Shown: one piece after another, positions 8,540 to 20,613 of the stretch
How the letters are laid out: each line of letters begins with the position of its first letter
Numbering within the stretch: the first letter of the stretch is position 1
Origin: Vibrio metoecus
Lineage (GTDB): Bacteria; Pseudomonadota; Gammaproteobacteria; Enterobacterales; Vibrionaceae
Direction of reading: 5' to 3'
DNA: 64,000 bases
Assembly: GCF_000696385.1 (NCBI RefSeq)
Contig: NZ_JJMN01000010.1
Coordinates: 1-64,000 of the forward strand
The notes under the pieces: generated by a model
Seen by the model: the letters and a program-made list of their open reading frames with translations, nothing else
The model's database searches: none
What the model was told of the DNA's origin: nothing
Made by a program: the position numbers and the translations under genes

Positions 8540-9433
8540 TTGAGTTTTTCTGTGCAACGTCGACAACATTTCGCTCACACTCCGCTGCCCTATTTGCTGC
8601 TTGCACCGCAGATAGTGATCATCGCGGTGTTCTTTGTTTATCCCGCCGCTCAAGCGATTTATCTCTCTTTTATGTTGGAAGATCCTTGGGGGCTTTCCTC
8701 CACGTTTGTCTGGTTTGAAAACTATCAAGAGCTGTTTAGCTCGGCGGAATATCTCAACTCCTTAGGTTTTACACTGTTGTTTTCAGTGGTTGTTTCTTTT
8801 CTTTCGCTGGCACTGGCGCTGCTTTTAGCGGTGAAAGCGGACAACATCATTCATGGGCAAAGTGCGTATCGCGTTACTTTGACGTGGGTGTATGCCGTGG
8901 CTCCAGCCGTAGCGGGCATTATCGGCGGCTTTCTGTTTAATCCGCACATTGGTGTACTGACTGATCTGTTTCAGCGTATTGGATGGCAGTTTAGTTTTCA
9001 AACCGATCCGTTCGATGCGTCGATTGCCCTCATTCTGGTTTCGGTCTGGAAGCAAGTTTCAGTCAACTTCCTCTATTTTCTGGCCGGTTTGCAGTCGATT
9101 TCCTACGCCGTTCGCGAAGCGGCGCTGCTCGATTGCCAAAGCGACAGCAAACGTTTTTGGAGCATCACCTTTCCGCTGCTCGCACCGACAGGATTTTTCC
9201 TGTTGGTGATTAACCTCACTTATGCCTTTTTCGATACCTTCGGCGTGATTGACACCATGACCAATGGCGGCCCCGGTGGCAGTACCACCTCGCTGGTATA
9301 CAAGGTGTATCGCGATGGCTTTGTCGGTGCTGACCTTGGCGGCAGCTCGGCGCAATCGGTCGTGCTTCTTGTGTTGGTGCTGGCGCTGACGTGGTTGCAG
9401 TTCCGTTTCGTTGAAAAACGTGTTCATTACTAA
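8540..9433 (+). CDS. ugpA: UgpA permease
   Basis: Inner-membrane permease of the Ugp importer, 297 aa from a TTG start at 8540, close to the 295 aa known for E. coli UgpA. It has six predicted transmembrane helices, beginning with PYLLLAPQIVIIAVFFVYPA. The ABC-permease EAA loop is SYAVREAALLDCQSDSKRFW, with Cys where Gly is usual. LTYAFFDTFGVIDTMTNGGP is characteristic of UgpA. An open frame extends upstream to 8495 inside the hairpin, but the TTG fits the family length. It forms a heterodimer with UgpE. Confidence 0.88.
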   Translation: MSFSVQRRQHFAHTPLPYLLLAPQIVIIAVFFVYPAAQAIYLSFMLEDPWGLSSTFVWFENYQELFSSAEYLNSLGFTLLFSVVVSFLSLALALLLAVKADNIIHGQSAYRVTLTWVYAVAPAVAGIIGGFLFNPHIGVLTDLFQRIGWQFSFQTDPFDASIALILVSVWKQVSVNFLYFLAGLQSISYAVREAALLDCQSDSKRFWSITFPLLAPTGFFLLVINLTYAFFDTFGVIDTMTNGGPGGSTTSLVYKVYRDGFVGADLGGSSAQSVVLLVLVLALTWLQFRFVEKRVHY

Positions 9434-9442
9434 GGAGTCATG

Positions 9443-10288
9443 ATGAAAAGTAATCGACTCTCGGATCATGTGATCCTGATTATTGGCGCGCTGTTTATGC
9501 TGGTGCCGCTGTGGCTGATTTTCGCCAGTTCTACTCATCAACCTAACGATATTGTTTCTGAAGGTTTGCAATGGACCTTGGGCGATAACCTCAGCGCAGT
9601 TTATAGCGAAGCGTGGAATAAAAGCCTTGGCTTTGCGGGTAATGTCACTGCACAAAGCATGATTATGAATTCGATGATCATGGGCTTGGGTTTTGCGATT
9701 GGCAAAATCGTGATTTCGATGATGGCGGCCTATGCCTTGGTCTATTTCCGCTTGCCTTATGCCAGCGCATGGTTCTGGCTGATTTTCATTACCCTACTGC
9801 TGCCGCTCGAAGTGCGGATTATTCCCTCGTACGAAGTGGTGTCCAATCTGGGCATGCTCAACAGCTACACCGGCTTAGTGCTGCCACTGATTGCCTCCGC
9901 CACCGCGACTTTCTTCTTCCGCCAATTTTTCAAAACCATACCGGATGAACTCTTAGAAGCAGCACAACTGGATAACGCAGGACCGGTGCGCTTTTTTATC
10001 GATATCTTGTTTCCCCTCTCGAAAACCATGATGGCCGCGATTTTCATCATCATGTTTGTGGTGGGTTGGAACCAGTACCTGTGGCCGATCATGATGACCA
10101 CGGATGAGCAGTACAACACCATCGTGATGGGCATAAAACAGATTCTCAATAACATCAATGAAACTAGCTTGCCGCGTTATGACTACGCATTTGCCATGGT
10201 GATCCTCGCCATGACTCCCACCCGTTTTGGTGGTAGTGAATTTTTCCAACGTTGGTTTGTAAAAGGATTAGTCGAAAGTGAAAAATAA
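9443..10288 (+). CDS. ugpE: UgpE permease with a locally garbled segment
   Basis: Second Ugp permease, about 281 aa, six transmembrane helices, EAA loop [26 protein letters not shown] at 9432-9437 fits the ATG at 9443 better than the ATG at 9440. Near the C-terminus the reading [16 protein letters not shown] is unlike the family. One base fewer near 10215 and one more T near 10240 would give a hydrophobic [17 protein letters not shown] compensating +1/-1 pair, probably sequencing error, would explain this. The end overlaps a GTG from which ugpC could also start. Confidence 0.86.
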   Translation: MKSNRLSDHVILIIGALFMLVPLWLIFASSTHQPNDIVSEGLQWTLGDNLSAVYSEAWNKSLGFAGNVTAQSMIMNSMIMGLGFAIGKIVISMMAAYALVYFRLPYASAWFWLIFITLLLPLEVRIIPSYEVVSNLGMLNSYTGLVLPLIASATATFFFRQFFKTIPDELLEAAQLDNAGPVRFFIDILFPLSKTMMAAIFIIMFVVGWNQYLWPIMMTTDEQYNTIVMGIKQILNNINETSLPRYDYAFAMVILAMTPTRFGGSEFFQRWFVKGLVESEK

Positions 10289-10340
10289 TCAGAACTCCAA
10301 TATTCATCTGCTACGCAGCGCCAAACACGCGGAGCCTGTT

Positions 10341-11460
10341 ATGTTAGACATCAAACAATTGGTCAAAACTTACGATAACGGCCATCAAGCGGTGAAAGGC
10401 GTGGATCTGTCGATTCATCACGGGGAAGTTATCGTCTTAGTCGGTCCATCGGGCTGCGGAAAATCCTCCATTCTGCGCTCTATCGCAGGCTTAGAGAGCA
10501 TTACTTCTGGCGAAATTCATCTGGCCGGACGCCGCGTCGATAACGAAAAACCGGCCAATCGCGACATCGCGATGGTGTTTCAAAACTATGCTTTGTATCC
10601 ACATATGAGCGTGTACGACAACCTTGCCTACGGCCTTAAAAACCGTGGTGTGGATAAACAAACCATCGCAGCGAAAATTGCTAAGGTCTCGAAAACCCTC
10701 AAGATTGAAGAATACTTAGACAGAAAACCGGCCAAGCTTTCGGGCGGACAACGCCAGCGTGTGGCGATGGGGCGTGCAATTGTGCGCGATCCGCAGCTGT
10801 TTTTGTTTGATGAGCCGCTCTCGAACTTGGATGCAGCGTTGCGCGCGCACATGCGTTTAGAAATCAAAAAACTGCAGCGTGAGCTTGGCGTAACGAGCGT
10901 GTATGTAACCCATGATCAGGTGGAAGCGATGACACTTGCCGATCGCATTGTAGTCGTCAAACAGGGGGAAATTGAGCAAGTCGGCACTCCCGCCGAAGTT
11001 TACCATCAACCGGCCAGTACCTTTGTGGCGAGTTTTATCGGCAGCCCTGCAATGAAACTTTCTCCCTGCATCCATCAAGCAAGGACAACTGCACATCGCA
11101 GGCAAGCACTGTTACTTGCCGCAGTTTGACGCCATGAGTGCCGAAAACATCACGCTAGGTATTCGCCCTGAACACGCCTCGCTCCACCCGCTAGCCAATG
11201 CCATTGAGTTAAAACTGGATATTCAGGTCGTTGAGCCACTAGGTCCGAACCAGCTCGTGCATGGCAAAATTATCGGCTTAGAAAGCGAGCAGGATTTCAT
11301 CGCGGTCACTGCAGAAATTCCGCTCGATGCCCATCAAACCCTGCCGATCTGGGTTGCGCTTGAGCAACTGCATCTTTTTGATCAACAAGGTAAACGCTTT
11401 GTCCAGTCACACCGTTCTTGTACACAGAGCAGCAAAGTCGCTAGCACTCGTCAGCAATAA
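10341..11460 (+). pseudogene. ugpC: UgpC ATPase, frameshifted near residue 240
   Basis: ABC-transporter ATPase energising UgpBAE. It has Walker [11 protein letters not shown]-loop [14 protein letters not shown], signature [14 protein letters not shown], Walker [13 protein letters not shown] and H-loop VTHDQ. The start ATG at 10341 has GGAG at about 10332; an in-frame GTG at 10278 would overlap ugpE. At the A run 11055-11057 one extra A breaks the frame. Without it the reading is [20 protein letters not shown], running into the C-terminal regulatory domain (NITLGIRPEHASLHP) that ends at 11460. Repaired length is about 372 aa, normal for UgpC/MalK-type ATPases. Confidence 0.88.
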
Positions 11461-11484
11461 AATTCGTCAACAGTAAGGAAGCTT

Positions 11485-12246
11485 GTGACTTTATTATCCA
11501 CCCGCCAAAAGCAAATCTTGGAATACTTGCAACAAACTCACGGGGTGCTTTCGAGCGCCCTACTTTCGGAACGCTTTGAGGTGTCGGTACAAACCATTCG
11601 CAAAGATATGAATGATTTGAGCGATAAAGGTATGGTACGCCGCGTGCATGGCGGCATTTCCCTGCCCAGTCCGAATGACAATTTATCGTTCAGTAATCGC
11701 GATTTGATCAACCTGACCGCAAAGCAGCGCATCGCACAGAAAGTGGCGCAAGCTCTGCCGGAAGGATGCAGTATTTTTCTCGGCATCGGCACGACCCCGA
11801 AACAGGTGGCGCAAGCTCTGCTCGATCATCCCGGTTTGACGGTCGTGACCAATAATATCAATGCCGCACTGACCTTAAGCCGCAACCCCAACATCAATTT
11901 GCACCTCGCCGGCGGACTGGTTCGCCATTCCGATGAAGATACCGTTGGCGAAGCGACAACCCGCTTTTACCGCAGCTTTAATATCAAGGTTGGGATTTTT
12001 GGTGTTGGCGGGCTCAATCCTCGTGGTCAATTGCTTGATTTTACGCCAGAAGAAGCCAATTTAACCCGCGCGATCATAGAACATAGCGAACAGTGTTGGT
12101 TAGTTGCAGACAAAAGCAAATTAGAGCGTTATGCTCCCGTGGTCAGTGGTGAACTGTCTGAAATGCATAGGCTATTTGTTGACCAGATCACGCCCGCCTT
12201 TCAGCAGTTGTCTCTTTTGCACCACGTCGAACTTATTGAATCGTGA
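11485..12246 (+). CDS. DeoR-family regulator in the ugp operon
   Basis: A 253-aa DeoR/GlpR-type repressor from GTG 11485 with AAGGAA just upstream. The N-terminal winged helix-turn-helix (STRQKQILEYLQQ to KGMVRRVHGG) carries the DeoR signature. The C-terminal sugar-phosphate sensing domain includes FLGIGTTPKQVAQAL, VVTNNINAAL and FGVGGLN. It sits between ugpC and ugpQ, so it probably senses a phosphorylated intermediate such as glycerol-3-phosphate. No such regulator is part of the E. coli ugp operon. Confidence 0.85.
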   Translation: MTLLSTRQKQILEYLQQTHGVLSSALLSERFEVSVQTIRKDMNDLSDKGMVRRVHGGISLPSPNDNLSFSNRDLINLTAKQRIAQKVAQALPEGCSIFLGIGTTPKQVAQALLDHPGLTVVTNNINAALTLSRNPNINLHLAGGLVRHSDEDTVGEATTRFYRSFNIKVGIFGVGGLNPRGQLLDFTPEEANLTRAIIEHSEQCWLVADKSKLERYAPVVSGELSEMHRLFVDQITPAFQQLSLLHHVELIES

Positions 12247-12273
12247 TTTGAGTGTGGTTCTCACTAAGGAAGC

Positions 12274-12987
12274 ATGATGCCTTCAATCATCGTCGGCCAC
12301 CGTGGGGTGGCTGGAACGTATCCAGAAAATACCCGTGTCAGTGTACAAGCGGCTATCAACCTTGGCTTATCTTGGGTTGAAGTAGACGTACAACCGACCA
12401 AAGACAATGTATTGGTTGTGTGTCACGACCATACGATTGACCGTTGCAGTAATGGCAAAGGTCGCATTGATGAGTACACACTCGCCGAGCTGAAACAGCT
12501 TGATTTCGGTGCTTGGTTTGATCCCCGTTTTACGGGCGAGCCGATCATGACTCTGGAAGAGTTGCTTGAGCTTGCAGCAGAGCACGATTTAGGACTGAAT
12601 ATCGAAGTTAAAGTCGATAAGCATGATGTGGCGAGTGTCGTACAAAATTTAAAAGAACAACTAGATCAAAGCCCACTGGTAGCCGACAAAATCTTACTGT
12701 CGAGTTTTAGCCACGACATTATTTTGCAACTGCACCAACACTGCCCAGGCTACAAATTGGGGATTTTGAGTGAACGTTTAACTCAGCGTGATCGCCAAGT
12801 GCTCAAAGAAGTGAATGCGTTTAGCTGCAACCTCAACTACCGCTGGATCACGGAAAAACACATCCGTGATTTGAAAAATGGTGGTTATCAGATTTGGTGT
12901 TACACCCTCAATCAAGTGGACAAATTCCGTTATCTGGACAAAGTCGATGCGATTTTTTCAGATTTCCCAGAACGTTTTATCAAGTGA
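12274..12987 (+). CDS. ugpQ: Cytoplasmic glycerophosphodiester phosphodiesterase
   Basis: A 237-aa GDPD enzyme that hydrolyses glycerophosphodiesters to glycerol-3-phosphate and an alcohol. Motifs are GHRGVAGTYPENT (catalytic His and substrate Glu), WVEVDVQ (metal ligands), VVCHDHTIDRCSNG (second catalytic His), and NIEVKVD. There is no signal peptide, so it matches cytoplasmic UgpQ rather than periplasmic GlpQ. Two ATGs (12274 and 12277) follow AAGGA at 12266-12270; the second has better spacing. Last gene of the ugp operon. Confidence 0.92.
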   Translation: MMPSIIVGHRGVAGTYPENTRVSVQAAINLGLSWVEVDVQPTKDNVLVVCHDHTIDRCSNGKGRIDEYTLAELKQLDFGAWFDPRFTGEPIMTLEELLELAAEHDLGLNIEVKVDKHDVASVVQNLKEQLDQSPLVADKILLSSFSHDIILQLHQHCPGYKLGILSERLTQRDRQVLKEVNAFSCNLNYRWITEKHIRDLKNGGYQIWCYTLNQVDKFRYLDKVDAIFSDFPERFIK

Positions 12988-13026
12988 TATTGACCACGCT
13001 ACTGATTGCAAAGTAAATAGAAAAGC

Positions 13027-13056
13027 AAAACGCCCATTGAAAATGGGCGTTTTTTT
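13027..13056. terminator. Bidirectional terminator after ugpQ
   Basis: CGCCCATT (13031-13038) pairs with AATGGGCG (13042-13049), flanked by AAAA on the left and a run of T on the right, so it can end transcription from both sides. It lies between convergent ugpQ and the YhcH-like gene. Confidence 0.88.
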
Positions 13057-13083
13057 ATCAATGCCTTTCTGTGGCAAATGTGT

Positions 13084-13554
13084 TTATTCAAATAACGCTT
13101 TATCGACCTTGATCACCACTTTACGTACCGGCTCACCTTCGCCTTCTACTGCAATCAGTGGACGATGCGGTTGACCGGGATAGAACACAATGAAATCTCC
13201 CGCTTCCAAATCGACAAACCGTTCTTCGGCTAATTGCGCACTGAATGCCACATCGCGCGTGGCTAGCAAATCTTCATCCAATCCCTTGAACGGCGCTAGG
13301 CTATAACCAAAACGCTCACGCCCTTGCAGTAAAATTTGCACATCCAAATAACGCGCATGACACTCGCTACGGCGCAGAGCGAGCGGTTGAGTGTGATCAT
13401 CCATCACCAGGAAAAACGCAGAATCACCTTGCAACTCATGCTTACCCGTCGGTAGCGGTGTTGCTACACGCTGTAATACTTCATCAATTAGCTGTTGCAA
13501 TTTAGGTGACAGTGCAGCGCAAAACTGGCGCTGCGCCATATTGCCAATAAACAT
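13084..13554 (-). CDS. YhcH/YjgK/YiaL family protein
   Basis: A 156-aa protein of the YhcH/YjgK/YiaL (DUF386) family, a metal-binding beta-barrel associated with sugar catabolism clusters. Typical parts are HARYLDVQILLQGRERFGY, DFIVFYPGQPHRP and VRKVVIKVDKALF. I start it at the ATG 13554, preceded by AAGGAATTTTTG; the frame is open further upstream without a better start. It lies 10 bases downstream of the RidA-like gene, so they are co-transcribed. Some members act on sialic acid anomers; the substrate here is unknown. Confidence 0.85.
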   Translation of the reverse strand: MFIGNMAQRQFCAALSPKLQQLIDEVLQRVATPLPTGKHELQGDSAFFLVMDDHTQPLALRRSECHARYLDVQILLQGRERFGYSLAPFKGLDEDLLATRDVAFSAQLAEERFVDLEAGDFIVFYPGQPHRPLIAVEGEGEPVRKVVIKVDKALFE

Positions 13555-13564
13555 CAAAAATTCC

Positions 13565-13927
13565 TTATTGGTACTGCTCGCCAGCGGCGGCAACAAAAGT
13601 CATTTCGACTTTATAATCTGGGTCAGCCAACTCCGCTTTCACGCAAGCACGGCTTGGTGCGCAACCTTCAGGGAACCAAGCATCCCAAACTTGGTTAAGC
13701 ACTGGGAGCTCCGCAAAGTCGGTGATATAAATCGTCACCGATAAAATACGCGAACGATCGCTGCCAATCTTCGCCAATTGACGCTCTGCTTGCGCGAGAA
13801 CCTGCTCAACTTGGCCTTGCATATCGGCCGACGTGTCGCTATCGGCGACTTCAACAAAATGGGCAATGCCGTTAAACACGGTGATGTCAGACCAACGAGT
13901 GCCTGGGTTAATACGATGTATCGTCAT
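13565..13927 (-). CDS. RidA/YjgF-family protein
   Basis: A 120-aa RidA-superfamily protein starting at MTIHRINPGTRWSDITVF. RidA proteins hydrolyse reactive enamine/imine intermediates. The C-terminal block PSRACVKAELADPDYKVEM includes the family's conserved Arg and acidic positions, but it looks closer to the YoaB-like branch than to archetypal RidA. In-frame sequence extends to 13975, yet the internal ATG after AGAGAACACC fits the family. Upstream of the YhcH-like gene in one unit. Confidence 0.87.
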   Translation of the reverse strand: MTIHRINPGTRWSDITVFNGIAHFVEVADSDTSADMQGQVEQVLAQAERQLAKIGSDRSRILSVTIYITDFAELPVLNQVWDAWFPEGCAPSRACVKAELADPDYKVEMTFVAAAGEQYQ

Positions 13928-14062
13928 GGTGTTCTCTTTTTCTGTTATTCGGTAAGAAGCATGCCGCTTCTTCACTTATTAATATCGGGGAGCAGGATAG
14001 CCAAGATGAAGCGTAAAATCGCGCTTTGTCCCCGCAATTTTACTGACACGTTGCTGTTTTAC

Positions 14063-15070
14063 TCATAGTTTGAGCGCTATGGTGGATTCACGGGCGATCA
14101 AACTCCCTTGATAGAGTCGATGCTGTGCATCTTGTGGTTTTTTATTGGCAATCTCAATGGCCAAACTGATTGCTTGCTGAGTTAACTCGCCGATCGGCAA
14201 ACTCACGCTCGATAAACTCGGGATAGCAAAAGCCGCTGCGGGTTCATTATCAATCCCGATTAAGGAAACTTGCTTGGGTACATTAATGCCATGTTCATGC
14301 ATGGCGCGCATTGCACCGAGCGCCATATCATCGTTACAGGCAAAAACCGCCGTCATGGAAATGCCTTGTTGCAGCAGTTGTTGCATTGCCTGATAACCAC
14401 CAAGCAGTGTGTTATCCCCTTCGATGACAAAGGACAAGTTCAACTCAATCCCTTGCTCATGTAACGCTTGTTGATAGACATGATAACGAATTTTTCCCGT
14501 CTCGCTCACCAACGGCGATGTAATGCAGACGATATGACGATGCCCTAAATTCAACAAATGCAGCATCGCTAACTGAGCAATTTGCGTTTGATCGAGACCA
14601 AAGCTGTGTAATTGCGGATGATGTAAACGGCGATTGAGGATCACTAAGGGCGACGGATATTGCTGCTGTAATTCAAGTAATTGCACTTCACTCAAATGAC
14701 GACTGTACAGCAAGATCGCATCACAACGCTGCGCCGCTAATGTGGCAACCGCTTCTTTTTCACCTTGCTCACTGTTTTTGCTGTTCACGACCAGCAGTTT
14801 TTTTCCTGCTTGCTGCGCGCCTTGTTCGGCTTCAAACAAGATGGAACCAAAATAACTGCTCTCAAAATGCGGCAGCACCAAGCCAATCGAATTGGTAGTA
14901 TTAGTTGCAAGTGCCTGTGCCAAACTGTTGGGCTGATAACCGAGCTGCTGCATGGCGGCAAGTACCGCTTCACGCGTTTGTGCTTTGACTTGACCTGTCT
15001 CATTCAGCACTCGTGATACCGTGGCTTTGGAGACACCCGCCAATTTACACACGTCGTTTATGGTTACCAT
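14063..15070 (-). CDS. LacI-family transcriptional repressor
   Basis: A 335-aa LacI/GalR regulator. Helix-turn-helix TINDVCKLAGVSKATVSRVL with hinge PNSLAQALATNTTNSIGLVLPHF is followed by a periplasmic-binding-like effector domain (LGHRHIVCITSP, VFACNDDMALGAMRAM, LIGIDNEPAAAFAIPSLSSV). The start is ATG 15070 with AAGGA upstream; two TTG codons precede it. It lies 63 bases downstream of the beta-glucosidase gene on the same strand. A 25-bp palindrome of LacI style upstream of that gene (16654-16678) is its likely operator. Confidence 0.92.
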   Translation of the reverse strand: MVTINDVCKLAGVSKATVSRVLNETGQVKAQTREAVLAAMQQLGYQPNSLAQALATNTTNSIGLVLPHFESSYFGSILFEAEQGAQQAGKKLLVVNSKNSEQGEKEAVATLAAQRCDAILLYSRHLSEVQLLELQQQYPSPLVILNRRLHHPQLHSFGLDQTQIAQLAMLHLLNLGHRHIVCITSPLVSETGKIRYHVYQQALHEQGIELNLSFVIEGDNTLLGGYQAMQQLLQQGISMTAVFACNDDMALGAMRAMHEHGINVPKQVSLIGIDNEPAAAFAIPSLSSVSLPIGELTQQAISLAIEIANKKPQDAQHRLYQGSLIARESTIALKL

Positions 15071-15133
15071 CAACAATCCTTCAAACCTGCATCAGCAAAA
15101 ATTAAGCGGCGACCCAAAGGCCGCCGACACGAT

Positions 15134-16584
<1,451 letters not shown>

Positions 16585-16653
16585 TCACAAAATTGGCAAT
16601 TCATTGTTAGCCAGTTCAAACTGCTGACACTATAACTTAAACTTTTTTACAAT

Positions 16654-16678
16654 GTAACCGGTTTCTGAAACCGGTTAC
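16654..16678. promoter_or_regulatory. Palindromic operator of the beta-glucosidase gene
   Basis: Perfect 25-bp palindrome: GTAACCGGTTTC, a single central T, then GAAACCGGTTAC. Each arm itself contains the self-complementary AACCGGTT. On the minus strand it touches a -35-like TTACAT, followed 17 bases later by the -10 TATAGT (near 16629-16634). A bound repressor would block RNA polymerase. The centre and symmetry suit the LacI-family protein encoded at 14063-15070. The rest of the 289-base gap to katG is AT-rich and shows no other motif I trust. Confidence 0.75.
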
Positions 16679-16846
16679 TGAGTGAAATATCCTCATTATG
16701 AGAACGGTCAATATTACCTATCACAAGTATCGGCAATTCTAATTAGTCTTAGTGGGGATCCGTGTCTAGACTCTAAACGTCAACACAGTATCTCAACTCA
16801 TTCGAATACAAGCTGATTTTCTGCTTTCGAGTGATCATACAATTAG

Positions 16847-19036
<2,190 letters not shown>

Positions 19037-19055
19037 TCCATCTTTCACCCCTTTC

Positions 19056-19084
19056 AAGGCTGCCGAGTGGCAGTCCTTTTTTTA
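19056..19084 (+). terminator. katG terminator
   Basis: AAGG-CTGCC (19056-19064) pairs with GGCAG-T-CCTT with one bulged T and loop GAGT, followed by a run of T. It lies 20 bases beyond the katG stop. Confidence 0.8.
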
Positions 19085-19089
19085 ATAAC

Positions 19090-19116
19090 AAAAAAAGCCC
19101 GCAAAAATATGCGGGC
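19090..19116 (-). terminator. Terminator of the porin gene
   Basis: On the minus strand GCCCGCA pairs with TGCGGGC (19110-19116 and 19097-19103) and is followed by a long U-tract (the A run around 19088-19096). It ends the minus-strand porin transcript, back to back with the katG terminator. Confidence 0.85.
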
Positions 19117-19142
19117 CAAATAAAAGGCATGGATAAAGCTAA

Positions 19143-20114
19143 TTAAAAGAAGTACTTAATACGTAGACGGAGACCAAGATCTTTGTCTTCTGTATCGCTC
19201 ACTTTTGAGTAGTAAGTACCTAGGTAAAGATTAAGCGCATCCACATCCCATACATTAGCAATCTCATAAGAAGCATAGGTTGTGTTCTGCTTTTCTTTCG
19301 CACTACCTAGCTCGTTTTGTGAATAGATGTGCCCCAAACCAAAACCGTTGAACAGCAAGTTAGCGCCAATCGTGCTGTCTTCTTTCGTCTCAGTAGTATC
19401 AAAATCACGGAATGCGTAGTTGAGGTTTAGGCTTAACGCATCGGCAGAATAGTTGGCAGTTACGCCGTAGCCGATAAAGTCATTAGCCGCATCTTTTTTG
19501 TCTGCAGTTACGTTGGCTTCTACACCACCTGCGATACGGAAGGATTCAGTGGCTTGGAAAGCAATAACTGGGCGCAAGAATACTGCGTTTTGATCTGCCG
19601 CTGACTCATTTTTAAATAGTGAAGACGCTTCGAGGTAAACATTACCAAGCTGTTTAGAGAAAGCCAGTTGGCCATTATCGCCGCGGCCACGCGCTGCATT
19701 GGCACGGTAAGGTTCAGTACCCGCATAAGCTAACATAGTATCTTGGCCGACTGGAAACAGGTCAAACGCTTCAAAGCGCCCAACCTTGAGTTGCCAATCT
19801 GCTTTTTTACCCATCGCGAACCAAGCATCATCTAGGTCTACATCGCCATTCGTTTTCAGTAGAGGTTGAGCTTGCATACCAATATAACGATCCCCCGATA
19901 CGTTATGTTCAGCAGCAAACTGCACTAATACACGTCCACCCTGTTTAAACTCTTGCTTGTCAGTCTTGTTTTTGTCGGTGAAGTCGATATCAAACTCAAC
20001 ATCACCACTCACACTGAACTTACCCAGTTCATTTTCTGTCGTGATGCCAGCTTGTGCATTAAGTGCTGCAGAAACCAAAAGAGAAGCAAGCGCTAATTTG
20101 TAGGTATTTTTCAT
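19143..20114 (-). CDS. Outer-membrane porin, carbohydrate-porin-like
   Basis: A 323-aa outer-membrane beta-barrel. It has signal peptide MKNTYKLALASLLVSAALNAQA, alternating amphipathic strands (LGKFSVSGDVEFDIDF, GRVLVQFAAEHNV, KADWQLKVGRFEAFDLFPV) and a C-terminal aromatic KYFF that marks barrel assembly. The strand pattern and GRFEAFDLFPVGQD resemble sugar-porin families, but the substrate is not evident. I chose ATG 20114 because GGAG lies 9 bases upstream. The gene stands alone with its own terminator. Confidence 0.8.
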   Translation of the reverse strand: MKNTYKLALASLLVSAALNAQAGITTENELGKFSVSGDVEFDIDFTDKNKTDKQEFKQGGRVLVQFAAEHNVSGDRYIGMQAQPLLKTNGDVDLDDAWFAMGKKADWQLKVGRFEAFDLFPVGQDTMLAYAGTEPYRANAARGRGDNGQLAFSKQLGNVYLEASSLFKNESAADQNAVFLRPVIAFQATESFRIAGGVEANVTADKKDAANDFIGYGVTANYSADALSLNLNYAFRDFDTTETKEDSTIGANLLFNGFGLGHIYSQNELGSAKEKQNTTYASYEIANVWDVDALNLYLGTYYSKVSDTEDKDLGLRLRIKYFF

Positions 20115-20613
20115 TATTGTCTCCGTTGACATTTTGTCATTGATTTTTATAGGTATTCCATTGGTTTTTTGAACAATCTTTTATGATGCTCAAACAAACA
20201 CGTTATGGTGACCACTGCACTCATCCATAAGACTCACCACAAGCGATGCGCATAATACATTCACTTTTTTTATGTTTTAAGTGATGAAGATCGCAAGTGG
20301 GAACGTTCCATAGCGATAACATTCATAGATAATGAAGAAAATCACGATTATGAAAATATTTTGAAAGGTAAAATAAATATTGGCATGAATATTAAGTTAA
20401 TTATCACGGTGAATTAATCATCAATCACAACATAATCATGATAAACAAGTGTAAATACTCTAAATTTAGCGCGCGCTTTGTTCGATTTTTGCTAAAGCGT
20501 ATCTGCGAATTTGATGATGGAAGAATGAAGGTGTTAAGTAAAAAACAACGTTTTTTTGAACTTTCCATATCATTTCAAGTCTGATTTCCGCCTGTAATTA
20601 ATTGATAAAATAA
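20115..20613. other. AT-rich intergenic region between porin and exporter operon
   Basis: About 500 bases with no credible gene. It must hold the divergent promoters for the porin (minus) and the exporter (plus). The one motif I can point to is the CRP-like site at 20280-20295. The part from 20330 to 20470 is strongly AT-rich with several ATTAATTA-like stretches, which could attract H-NS-type proteins (inference). Confidence 0.5.
20280..20295 (-). promoter_or_regulatory. Candidate CRP site upstream of the porin
   Basis: On the minus strand TGCGATCTTCATCACT fits TGTGA-N6-TCACA at 8 of 10 positions. It lies about 165 bases upstream of the porin start, a little far but usable with a long leader. 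Catabolite control would suit a sugar porin. Confidence 0.35.

Noticed and set aside
13954..13972. Hairpin AAGAAGC/GCTTCTT before the RidA-like gene as a terminator
   Set aside because: No U-tract on either strand and loop GC-rich; may be chance.
16700..16760. OxyR site upstream of katG
   Set aside because: CTAT and ATCG fall in the right 11-bp register, but the outer tetramers do not match, so I do not call it.
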